Of a stretch of 64,000 nt of DNA, positions 26,443 to 34,508 are shown one piece after another; position 1 is the stretch's first letter; every line of letters begins with the position of its first letter. Source of the stretch: Lachnospiraceae bacterium (lineage in GTDB: Bacteria; Bacillota; Clostridia; Lachnospirales; Lachnospiraceae); NCBI GenBank assembly GCA_017416465.1, contig JAFQCK010000046.1:27072-91071 (forward strand), written 5' to 3'. The notes beneath the pieces are model-generated. The model was not told where the DNA came from. It worked only from the letters and a program-made list of their open reading frames with translations, and did not search any database. Both the position numbers and the translations under genes were made by a program.

Positions 26443-26508
26443 CTCAAATTAAAATCGGCTAGAATCTCATATGTATAAGGTCATCAACTCCTTCATCTTG
26501 AACAAAAG
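26443..26508 (-). promoter_or_regulatory. CRISPR leader
   Basis: The 66 bases between the csn2 stop and the first repeat. In the crRNA direction the leader ends ...TTTTAATTTGAG directly against GTTTTAGAAG. ATTTGAG at the leader end is the known leader-anchoring site for Cas1-Cas2 integration in one group of type II-A systems. A promoter must lie here or inside csn2; I could not place one with confidence. Confidence 0.75.
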
Positions 26509-27189
26509 CTAATATAACATCTCACAAAAATCTTTATCAATATAAATAATTGACTCATATTCTAATTTTCTTTCAAATTCACCATAATTAACTGTTAATA
26601 TGTTTATTCCATTATATCTTGCTTCCTTATATATTTCAAGAAGTTCACTCTCTTTAAAAACAAAATCTGAATTTATTATAATTAATAATTTATATTGTTT
26701 TAAATACGGAATTGCATTAATAAAATTAATAATATTAATAAATGGCGTTCCACAACTCAAGTTTGTTTTTAGCCCTAATATCTTCAAATAATCCATTACT
26801 GTAATATTTTTAATTTCTATATCCAAATTAACATCTGATATAATATTATTTATTATACCATTAATTTTAGTTATACTTTTTTGAAAATTTACCAACTCAT
26901 TGCACTCTATAATCTCCTTATCTACATATTTATAAAGCGTATTCTGCAAAGCTTTTTCAAATACAGAAATATCCCAGGGATTAATAATCATTGCTACGGA
27001 TTTATCCCATCTAATATTTTCCTCATCTGTGTACAACGTGATTTTCTCATAAGTTTCAACACCACAACACAAGTCATTGAACCTGCTTACCATATGTACA
27101 AATAAACCTTTATTATTTATTATCATTCTCCAAATAGAATTATTCATAAAGTCTATTTCATTTTCAATTGAAAATATATTTAGTTTCAT
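26509..27189 (-). CDS. csn2: CRISPR-associated protein Csn2
   Basis: 226 residues. Last cas gene before the array, with the order that defines type II-A. The sequence (KLNIFSIENEIDFMNNSIWRMIINNK..., INPWDISVFEKALQNTLYKYV, LLIIINSDFVFKESELLEIYKEA) fits the Csn2 fold, a P-loop-derived ring tetramer that binds DNA ends during spacer acquisition. It overlaps cas2 by 4 bases, and GAGG stands 11 bases before the ATG. Length is within the short Csn2 group. No Walker A motif, as usual for Csn2. Confidence 0.93.
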   Translation of the reverse strand: MKLNIFSIENEIDFMNNSIWRMIINNKGLFVHMVSRFNDLCCGVETYEKITLYTDEENIRWDKSVAMIINPWDISVFEKALQNTLYKYVDKEIIECNELVNFQKSITKINGIINNIISDVNLDIEIKNITVMDYLKILGLKTNLSCGTPFINIINFINAIPYLKQYKLLIIINSDFVFKESELLEIYKEARYNGINILTVNYGEFERKLEYESIIYIDKDFCEMLY

Positions 27190-27506
27190 AAAATCAGTAA
27201 CCTCTTTTCAGAATCTACTATTGTAGTTTGTCTATTCCCCACTACATATTCTATCCCGGCAAACTGTTTTTCTGTAATAGTCAATATTTGTACTATTCCT
27301 TCTTTTGGTGTGTTTTTCTTCAATTTATCGCATATTAATTTTGCCGTTGTCCCATTCATTGCTAATTTTGAATATACCGATTCTTGCATCATTATAAATC
27401 CTTCTGACAATAAAAATTTTCTGAATTTTCTATATGCTTGTAAATCTGAATGCGTAACGGATGGCAGGTCAAAAAAAACAATTATTCTCATATATCTATA
27501 ACTCAT
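27186..27506 (-). CDS. cas2: CRISPR-associated endoribonuclease Cas2
   Basis: 106 residues, ferredoxin-like fold beginning MRIIVFFDLPSVTHSDLQAYRKFRKFL with the conserved Asp of VFFDLP. Forms the Cas1-Cas2 integrase that inserts new spacers. Overlaps cas1 by 4 bases and csn2 by 4 bases; no clear ribosome site, so it probably depends on coupling to cas1. An ATG five codons later is an alternative start. Confidence 0.95.
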   Translation of the reverse strand: MSYRYMRIIVFFDLPSVTHSDLQAYRKFRKFLLSEGFIMMQESVYSKLAMNGTTAKLICDKLKKNTPKEGIVQILTITEKQFAGIEYVVGNRQTTIVDSEKRLLIL

Positions 27507-28372
27507 GGATACAAAAATAATTTTAATTCTTTTGAATCTTTGCTTTCTATAGAATTAAACACACTTTTAACATAAATCGGAATAATATTATTCAAATACC
27601 GAACTTTTCCATTATACTCAATTTGCATATTTAACAAATCTATTATTTTATGTTTATAATCCATATCAAATGACTTTTCCATATTCTCATATACAAATTT
27701 ATCTATAACTATTCTAAATGGTTCCATAAGGTCTGAACTCAAATTAAAATAGTTATATTCATTAATATGCTTTATACCTAACTGTGTCAAATATCCATTA
27801 GCACAAATTTCCTTATTAAATGTAGATAAAATTATAGAATAACCATAGTCTAATGCTGCATTAATTTCATTTACATCTTCTCTCGAAAACCCCTTTCCAA
27901 ATAAAGCATTAAAATACACTTTTGCAGCATGCCCTTCTCTATTAGTAGTATCAAAATAATCAATATCTTGTGCATACTGAAATAATAATTCAGATTCATT
28001 TTTTCTTAAATAATGTAATAACCCCGCCTGATTAATTATTTTTTGATAAATAATATCTGTCCATATCTTTTTCTTAAACCATTCATCCCAATCAATTTGT
28101 CTAAAAACTTTTTTACTGGTATTATGTGCACCATAAAATGGTATTAATTCACAGTTAGGATTATGCTTATCATCGCAAAAAATCACTTTGACTTTACTTT
28201 TCACTAACTCTTGTAAAAGTGATGTAGTAATTGACACATTTACTGATTCAATAATTAAAGTAGATATCTCTGACAAATGTACCATTGTCATTTCCTCCCC
28301 TCTAAGCACCAAATATCCGTTTTTATACATCAATTTTGATGATGATTTAATAACCACTGTTCTCCAACTCAA
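27503..28372 (-). CDS. cas1: CRISPR-associated integrase Cas1 (type II)
   Basis: 289 residues. Type II Cas1 opening SWRTVVIKSSSKLMYKNGYLV, with the N-terminal beta domain followed by the helical catalytic domain. Metal-binding residues are visible in EGHAAKVYFNALFG (Glu), in the YGYSIILSTFNKEICANGYLTQLGIKH segment (His), and in SSDLMEPFRIVIDKFVYE (Asp/Glu). Start is TTG at 28372, overlapping the cas9 stop as TTGA, with AAGGA 7 bases upstream. Works with Cas2, Csn2 and Cas9 in acquisition. Confidence 0.96.
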   Translation of the reverse strand: MSWRTVVIKSSSKLMYKNGYLVLRGEEMTMVHLSEISTLIIESVNVSITTSLLQELVKSKVKVIFCDDKHNPNCELIPFYGAHNTSKKVFRQIDWDEWFKKKIWTDIIYQKIINQAGLLHYLRKNESELLFQYAQDIDYFDTTNREGHAAKVYFNALFGKGFSREDVNEINAALDYGYSIILSTFNKEICANGYLTQLGIKHINEYNYFNLSSDLMEPFRIVIDKFVYENMEKSFDMDYKHKIIDLLNMQIEYNGKVRYLNNIIPIYVKSVFNSIESKDSKELKLFLYP

Positions 28373-31300
28373 TATTTCATCCTTCTTTCAAATAATCCGG
28401 TTACTGACTGATGAATAAAAAAGGTTTTATCTACTTGTAATGTATATCCACTTTTTCTACCCATTCTGTCCTTTAATCCATATTTTGATAAATTTGGATA
28501 TTGTGGATTAACTTGTACTAACTTTAATACTTCCATAATCACAGACACTTTATCATCAATACTAAGTTTGTTCCAATCAATTTTATCATATATTCTATCA
28601 GCTACATTTTTAAAATCTTTATAATGTATGCTAATTTTCTCGTATAGGTTACTATATATTTCATCAATAACATTTTCATTACATTCCTTATTTACATCTA
28701 ATGCTCTTGACAACTCTAACATATATTTCTTAAATTTGTCTTTATCAAAACATAATTGAACAGCATTTATAACTTCATTATTTGAAACTAGGTACATCCT
28801 ATAACCGTCTACCTCAATTAATTGATATTTTTTTATTTTTACATTCGGCTTAATAATTCGTATATCATCGCATTTTAACTCATTTTTCAAATATTCATAC
28901 AAAGTGGCTTCATCATTTTTTACCATATAACTAATTCTTACAGGTATGCCCACCAATTTCTTAAACACCTTATTCTTTTCAATATATTCTACAACAAGAC
29001 TATATGCATTATTATCACCTGAATAACCTCCATACTTATCAACATCCAATCCTTTTTTAATAGGAATCAAATTCTTTTTTTGTTTTTTTCCAATTATATT
29101 CTGATTATAAAACTCACCATCTAATTCCTCTAACTTTTTAGTAACCTGTAAACCTTTATATGCAAATACATTCTCAATTTTTTTAACATCTTCATCTTTA
29201 AAGAAATTCATAAAATATCCATATCTATACTTTCTATTATCTTTATCTTCTAAAGCTTTCTTACGATATTTTACATAATTGCTATATATAAACTCATTCT
29301 CAAATTTACCATCATAAATACCTAACAATTTATTTCCAATATAAGCAGCTAAATATGCATCATGTGCATGATGATAATCATTTATCTCCCTTACTTTTGC
29401 AAGTTTAAATTTCTTTCTAAATTCTGTACTTAATACTGCATTAATTGTGACAACTGTTTCATTACCATAAATACCATTAAATATTTCTGCTACCCTCTTT
29501 GATATCTGTCTGGTTTCAACTAACTGTCTATTTAAAAATCCAATAGTTTCATATTTGCTCATTCCTGATTTTTGGAGGTTTACATATTTTTTCGTACTAA
29601 TTAATTTACAATCGTACAGTTTTTTCCACCATATTTTCTGTTTGCTTATAACATTTTCCTTCAAGAAATTTGTATCGTTTCCTTTAAGTTCATTATAATT
29701 TGAACATACTAATACTTTATTGTCTAAACTGTCATCTGCTCTTAAAGAACGAGGTATAATATGGTCAACATGATATAAACTTAAACTATCAATATCTAAA
29801 GTTTCTCCTGAATACATACATTTACCATTTTGTGTAAAATAAAGATACACTTTCTCAACATCTAATTTGTTCAAATATTTCTTATTCTTTAATTCGTTTT
29901 CTATATGTATATTATATTCATTAATATCTTCTTTTAATTTTTTATAACAAACTTCTAACTGTTTTTGCCTTGACTGTTTCCTTACTTTTTCTTCTTCTCC
30001 TCTAGCAAATTCTATATATATATGCTTTAAATTTTCTTTCCCAAGTATACTTGTTAATTCTTCAATAATAAGAAACGTCTGCCATATACCTCTTTTTACA
30101 GACGGTGAACATGGTAATTCCAACAACTCTTTTTCACTAAATACAAAATCTTTTTTCAGATTTAAGTTGTTAATAACTGTCTTAAACTTAGAATGTTCGC
30201 TTTCTATTATCTGCATAAGATTATCATTACTATTTCTTAAACAATCCATTATTGATACTAATTCCGACTTTTCATTTTCAACCTTCAATCCAACCAATAA
30301 TTTTTTAGATAATCTTCCCCATCCTTTATATTTCAATTTAAGAATTTTCTTTAATTGTTCTTTTGTTACACTATCTCCATACTCTTTTTTTATTTTTCTT
30401 TTTATTATATCCTTTTCTTCAAAAACAGTAAGCCAATAAATAATCTTTTCAATCATATTGTAATTCGAATCATCTACTTTACCAAAAATTCTTTTAAAAT
30501 CAATGTAACTGGCAAGGCTTCCCGCAAATCCCATATCTTTTTGATAGCCTTCTACTTCAAATTCATTCTGATTACAATAATTAATTTTATGTAAATGTCT
30601 AACAAATGTTTTATTATTTACATTTTTTATCTTTTTAAACAAATCATCAACAAATCTTTTTTTATCTTCAATAGGTATACGCTTACCATTAATTCTTATT
30701 TTATTAAGTTCATTTAAAAGAATATATTCTGAATATAACAATGAATATTTTGGCAATACATCTTCTTCATAGATATATGTACATTTATTAGTCATTCTTT
30801 TAATAAAAATCTCTGCTGTTTTATCAATATCTATTATACCTTTATCCCAATTCCAAGGAGTAATCTTTTCTGTGCTACGTTCTATCCATGAAAACTTATT
30901 TTCTACCATCATATCTTGATATAAAGGTCCAATATAATAAGGTATTTTAAATCTTAAAATGGCATTAATTTTTTCTTTATTTTCCTTTAAAAAAGGATAA
31001 AACTCTCCTTGCAAGTTAAGTATTTCTATAAGTTCCCTTTCATGTAACTGATATGGTATTGCCGAATTACTTTTACTATTTAAACGTGGAAGAAAATTAA
31101 ATTCATCCATTTCTTTTTTTATATATTCTATATCATTAACAAATCTATCATCCTCAATATCCTTCAAATACTTTTTAATAGTATCATACAATTCTTTTTG
31201 TGTACATTTCTTCTCTCCCAGTATGTATCTAACATAATTTTTTTCTGCTCCATATTTCTTTAATACTTTTTCATATCCATCTCTGCTACATTCTCTAAAT

Positions 31301-32313
31301 ACTTTTTTTAACAACTTCAAATCTTCAGAATGCTTATTGTATTTATTAACCATAGCATCACATAACCTTTGCTCACCCTGTAAAATATCTTGTAAAGTAT
31401 ACCAGCTAAATATTTTCTTAATACTTTCAAGAATACTTGCCTTTTCTTCCAACATTAATATAAGTGCATCCTCTTCCTCCTCATATTTATTGTCAGTAAA
31501 ACTTATACTTCTTTTTAATTCATCATTTTTAAAAACAATTGATAAATCTGCTTTATTTCCAATCATAAAATTACATAATTGCTTTACATACTTTCTATCA
31601 TTTCCTGCTTTTACCAATATATTTACAATATCTTCAACTTTTTCCTTTTTAACTTTAGTTTTGTTTAATAATATACATTGAATTTCTTTAAAATCACTAT
31701 CTTTACCTTTAAAATCCATATCAAGTTTTTCATTAAATTCTATTTTAAGATTTATAAATTCTTCAATTATATTATTACTGCTATAATCAAAGCTCTGACC
31801 CTCCTTCAAAAAATTTCCTCTGTATTTTATTATATGATGTAATGCTAAATAGATAAGTCTTATATCTTCTTTTTTATTATTTTGGCATAATGATTGACGC
31901 AAATGATATATAGTAGGATAATTACTATAATAGTTACTGTCAGTAAAATGAATGTCATTGAATAATGTATGTTTTTGTCCTGTTGATTTATCTTCCAACC
32001 ATAGAAATCCTTCATCCATTCTTTTAAAGAAATTTTCATCAATCTTCATTATTTCATCATAAAAAAATCCTCTTAAAAACTTGATTCTCTCTTTTCTTCT
32101 GGAATATCTTCTCCTTGCATTACGGAAGTTTCTTCTCTGATGTGCAGGTGTTATCTGATTTGCTTTTGATGAAGAGGCATGTTCATATAACCTTACTCCC
32201 ATCATATTCTTTCTTTTTATTTTCAATACATTTCCGTTTTCGTCAATAACAACATATCCAACCGAACCAGTTCCTATGTCAATTCCTATACTATACATTC
32301 CTTTGTGTCTCAT
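28369..32313 (-). CDS. cas9: CRISPR-associated endonuclease Cas9 (type II-A)
   Basis: 1314 residues. RuvC-I IGIDIGTGSVGYVV with Asp12; arginine-rich bridge helix about 59-83 (RRNFRNARRRYSRRKERIKFL); RuvC-II IYIEFARGEEE with Glu768; HNH domain YHVDHIIPRS with His851, followed by DDSLDNKVLVCSNYNE; RuvC-III HHAHDAY with Asp985. All catalytic residues are present, so it should cut both strands. C-terminal WED/PAM-interacting region ends DKTFFIHQSVTGLFERR, like the conserved end of II-A proteins. ATG at 32313 with GAGG 5 bases upstream. Length is between the usual II-C (~1050) and SpCas9 (1368). PAM cannot be read from sequence. Confidence 0.98.
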   Translation of the reverse strand: MRHKGMYSIGIDIGTGSVGYVVIDENGNVLKIKRKNMMGVRLYEHASSSKANQITPAHQRRNFRNARRRYSRRKERIKFLRGFFYDEIMKIDENFFKRMDEGFLWLEDKSTGQKHTLFNDIHFTDSNYYSNYPTIYHLRQSLCQNNKKEDIRLIYLALHHIIKYRGNFLKEGQSFDYSSNNIIEEFINLKIEFNEKLDMDFKGKDSDFKEIQCILLNKTKVKKEKVEDIVNILVKAGNDRKYVKQLCNFMIGNKADLSIVFKNDELKRSISFTDNKYEEEEDALILMLEEKASILESIKKIFSWYTLQDILQGEQRLCDAMVNKYNKHSEDLKLLKKVFRECSRDGYEKVLKKYGAEKNYVRYILGEKKCTQKELYDTIKKYLKDIEDDRFVNDIEYIKKEMDEFNFLPRLNSKSNSAIPYQLHERELIEILNLQGEFYPFLKENKEKINAILRFKIPYYIGPLYQDMMVENKFSWIERSTEKITPWNWDKGIIDIDKTAEIFIKRMTNKCTYIYEEDVLPKYSLLYSEYILLNELNKIRINGKRIPIEDKKRFVDDLFKKIKNVNNKTFVRHLHKINYCNQNEFEVEGYQKDMGFAGSLASYIDFKRIFGKVDDSNYNMIEKIIYWLTVFEEKDIIKRKIKKEYGDSVTKEQLKKILKLKYKGWGRLSKKLLVGLKVENEKSELVSIMDCLRNSNDNLMQIIESEHSKFKTVINNLNLKKDFVFSEKELLELPCSPSVKRGIWQTFLIIEELTSILGKENLKHIYIEFARGEEEKVRKQSRQKQLEVCYKKLKEDINEYNIHIENELKNKKYLNKLDVEKVYLYFTQNGKCMYSGETLDIDSLSLYHVDHIIPRSLRADDSLDNKVLVCSNYNELKGNDTNFLKENVISKQKIWWKKLYDCKLISTKKYVNLQKSGMSKYETIGFLNRQLVETRQISKRVAEIFNGIYGNETVVTINAVLSTEFRKKFKLAKVREINDYHHAHDAYLAAYIGNKLLGIYDGKFENEFIYSNYVKYRKKALEDKDNRKYRYGYFMNFFKDEDVKKIENVFAYKGLQVTKKLEELDGEFYNQNIIGKKQKKNLIPIKKGLDVDKYGGYSGDNNAYSLVVEYIEKNKVFKKLVGIPVRISYMVKNDEATLYEYLKNELKCDDIRIIKPNVKIKKYQLIEVDGYRMYLVSNNEVINAVQLCFDKDKFKKYMLELSRALDVNKECNENVIDEIYSNLYEKISIHYKDFKNVADRIYDKIDWNKLSIDDKVSVIMEVLKLVQVNPQYPNLSKYGLKDRMGRKSGYTLQVDKTFFIHQSVTGLFERRMKY

Positions 32314-32358
32314 ATTTACCTCTTTCCACCTATTTGGTATTTTATTTTTAAATTTTAG

Positions 32359-32387
32359 TTGCTTTATATTAATAATTATGATATATT
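32359..32387 (+). promoter_or_regulatory. predicted tracrRNA promoter
   Basis: TTGCTT (32359-32364), 17 bases, TATATT (32382-32387); transcription would start near 32394, just before the anti-repeat. On the minus strand a possible cas9 promoter overlaps the same DNA: TTGAAT (32404-32409), 17 bases, TATATC (32381-32386). Confidence 0.5.
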
Positions 32388-32393
32388 TAATAT

Positions 32394-32512
32394 GTTATTT
32401 CCATTCAAAATAACATACTAAAGTTAAAATAAATTGTTTACTAAATGATTTGCGCTCGGATGCGAGCCGTTTTATTAGCGATTTCCCTATCTTTATTTAA
32501 GATAGGTTTTTT
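32394..32512 (+). ncRNA. tracrRNA, divergent from cas9
   Basis: TTCCATTCAAAATAACATAC plus T (32399-32419) is identical to the plus-strand CRISPR repeat and so complementary to the crRNA repeat. AAAGTTAAAATAA (32420-32432) then gives the lower stem and bulge, closely like the AAGUUAAAAUAA of streptococcal tracrRNAs. Next come three hairpins: ATTGTTT-ACT-AAATGAT (32433-32449), GCTCG-GATG-CGAGC (32454-32467) and the terminator CCTATCTT / AAGATAGG followed by six T (32486-32512). The 5' end is inferred from the predicted promoter. Confidence 0.92.
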
Positions 32513-32671
32513 ATTTTCAACTTTCCAAAGCATTATTAATTCTTTTGATTAACTCTTCTTAATTTCCTTTTTGGTTTTACTACTATAACTCTGTTCGATG
32601 TCATCTACCCTATTCCAATACATATTGCTGTACATATGCTTTAATAATTACTATTCCTATATATTTTATTC

Positions 32672-33106
32672 TCATTCATCATAATTTTTTGTTAAAATAT
32701 TCAATTCCATTACTTTCCTATACATTTCATCATCAGGATGTATACCATATAAAAAGCATTCTTCCTCTGAAAATATTGGTGGTATTTGTTTATTTTGCTT
32801 TGCTTTTTTTCCAAAGAATTCTTTTAATATCATTTCTGCTTCCTCTTCACTCATCTGCATATCACCTAATCTGTGTTCACCACAAAACGGACAAAATTCT
32901 TTATTTCCCATATTTTTATTGCAATTTAAACAATACCAAACATTAGACTTTTTCTCGTACGTTGCCTTTCTTTTTTTTAAACGCTTTTTTTGTTTCTTAA
33001 CTTTATCTCCTCTAATTTTTGTCATGATATATTTCCCTAATGAATCTAATATCACACATACCGAAACAATCACGACAAACATTACAATTGATGCTAACGC
33101 CTCCAT
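32672..33106 (-). CDS. zinc-ribbon protein with N-terminal membrane anchor
   Basis: 144 residues: one membrane helix (SIVMFVVIVSVCVILDSLG), a strongly basic stretch (KKQKKRLKKRKATYEKK), a zinc ribbon (CLNCNKNMGNKEFCPFC), then an acidic helix (MSEEEAEMILKEFFGKK) and a variable end. ATG at 33106 with GGAGG 8 bases upstream. Unknown function; it lies between the CRISPR locus and the WYL regulator. The 158-base gap between it and the tracrRNA (32513-32671) holds no gene I can support. Confidence 0.75.
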   Translation of the reverse strand: MEALASIVMFVVIVSVCVILDSLGKYIMTKIRGDKVKKQKKRLKKRKATYEKKSNVWYCLNCNKNMGNKEFCPFCGEHRLGDMQMSEEEAEMILKEFFGKKAKQNKQIPPIFSEEECFLYGIHPDDEMYRKVMELNILTKNYDE

Positions 33107-33160
33107 TTTCAATCCCTCCTAAACTTTTACATAATATGTAAATCAAACTATTATTTAACT

Positions 33161-34153
33161 CTATTTTAAATAAGTCTTACTTAACCACTCAACCTCATGT
33201 CTCATTCTGTCCACAACTTCGCTAGGTCCCACAATCTCTACTCCATCTCCTAATGACATAACCCAGCCAAAGAACTGACCACTCACTGCAACTTTAACTC
33301 TTGTTATAAAATGCTCTTCATCTTTTTTAATAATTGGCACTTCTATACCAAATCTATCTATTACAACACCTGCCAACCTATTATCAAATATCATTTCAAC
33401 ATATTTTTCTTCTCCATTAAACATCCCGAAAATCTTTTTTGAATATGTAGCTGAATCAAAACTAATCTTTAAACTATTCCCCTCTCTCATAATATCTGTA
33501 ACATCCAAATTAATCATTTTATCTACTCGATAATGTTTTACCAATTTCTCAACATCATCATACCCAACCATATAGTAATTTTCATCTTCCCATATTAATG
33601 CCCATGGATTGATAAAATAATATTCTCCATTCTTTCTCAATGCCTTTTCCTTCTTCAAATTCCACTGATAATACTGAAATTTCACCTTTACATTTTTACT
33701 GATAGCAGTATGAATCTTATCCACGTTATAATATACTGATTCATTAACTGTCTTAAGTCTTCCCTGAACATATACCTGTCTTTGAAGTTTTGTTGCTTCA
33801 TACTTACTTGTAAGCCCTTCTAACTTCTTAATCAATTCATTAGACTTCTTTTCACTTATAAATTTTGCAGATTGCACAGCATCAACTAACAGCTTTAATT
33901 CAGCCGTTTCAAATTCTCTGCTTGACAAGTAATAATATAACTTTCCATTCTCTTTTCTTGTAGTTATATCAAATCCGAAATGCTTAAGCTCCTCAATATC
34001 AGCATAAACACTTTTTCTTTCCACATCAAATCCATTCATAGCAAGTAATTCCTGAATTTCTTTTCTGGTAATACCATTTTCCTCATCACTATGCTCAAAA
34101 AATATTCTCGCTAAATATAATAGTTTAAGTTTCTGATTTGATTTCTTTGCCAT
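33161..34153 (-). CDS. WYL-domain transcriptional regulator
   Basis: 330 residues. N-terminal winged helix of the HTH_11/DeoR-like type (KLKLLYLARIFFEH..GITRKEIQELLAMNGFDVERKSVYADIEELKHFGFDI), a central WYL domain (VKVKFQYYQW...INPWALIWEDENYYMVGYDDVEKLVKHYRVDKM) and a C-terminal WCX-type extension to WLSKTYLK. WYL domains bind nucleotides or nucleic acid, and such regulators often sit near defence genes. No ribosome site lies directly before the ATG; instead AGGAGG stands about 40 bases upstream, beyond a stable hairpin. Target unknown; the CRISPR locus 0.8 kb downstream is one candidate. Confidence 0.92.
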   Translation of the reverse strand: MAKKSNQKLKLLYLARIFFEHSDEENGITRKEIQELLAMNGFDVERKSVYADIEELKHFGFDITTRKENGKLYYYLSSREFETAELKLLVDAVQSAKFISEKKSNELIKKLEGLTSKYEATKLQRQVYVQGRLKTVNESVYYNVDKIHTAISKNVKVKFQYYQWNLKKEKALRKNGEYYFINPWALIWEDENYYMVGYDDVEKLVKHYRVDKMINLDVTDIMREGNSLKISFDSATYSKKIFGMFNGEEKYVEMIFDNRLAGVVIDRFGIEVPIIKKDEEHFITRVKVAVSGQFFGWVMSLGDGVEIVGPSEVVDRMRHEVEWLSKTYLK

Positions 34154-34166
34154 ATGTTAATTTAAT

Positions 34167-34200
34167 GTGAAAAAGCTCTGTTTTTCACACTTTTCCTCCT
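34167..34200 (-). promoter_or_regulatory. hairpin between ribosome site and start of the WYL gene
   Basis: On the minus strand AGGAGG (34195-34200) is followed by GTGAAAAA-CAGAGC-TTTTTCAC (34188-34167), a perfect 8-bp hairpin, and then 13 bases to the ATG. A GTG within the hairpin could start an 8-residue peptide (VKNRAFSH). Either ribosome loading across the hairpin or a leader peptide may control the regulator. Confidence 0.5.
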
Positions 34201-34296
34201 TAATTTATTATACATTCTTTTATCAACACGTTCTTTAATCACATATTAACTATTATATATCAATTTTTCGCTCAAGTCATTAAGTAATATCTTTTT

Positions 34297-34323
34297 TTGA
34301 CAAATATTTCATAATTTTATAAT
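34297..34323 (+). promoter_or_regulatory. candidate promoter in the 34201-34508 gap
   Basis: TTGACA (34297-34302) and TATAAT (34318-34323) with 15 bases between, or TAATAT with 17. It would read toward the HD-GYP gene. A second TATAAT near 34470 lacks a good -35 box. The rest of the divergent gap is AT-rich without other features. Confidence 0.5.
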
Positions 34324-34508
34324 ATACATTTAATATAATTTATGTCCAAAAAAATGGTCTGATTAACGAACAAATTTTCTACAAAAAAGAAAAGTACTCT
34401 ACACAATTACAATAATTTTTTATCAATTCAACCTTTTATCCACTATGAAAACATCCCAAAATATTGTATAATAAACTATAGAAAACTTTATTAAAGGGTG
34501 ATTTTATC

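Noticed and set aside
32391-32420. A lone CRISPR repeat-like sequence, possibly a second array
   Set aside because: Only 21 bases match, there is no second repeat, and it is followed by tracrRNA features, so it is the anti-repeat.
32513-32671. Short leftward peptide frames between the tracrRNA and the zinc-ribbon gene
   Set aside because: About 28 codons at most, no ribosome site and no recognisable similarity.
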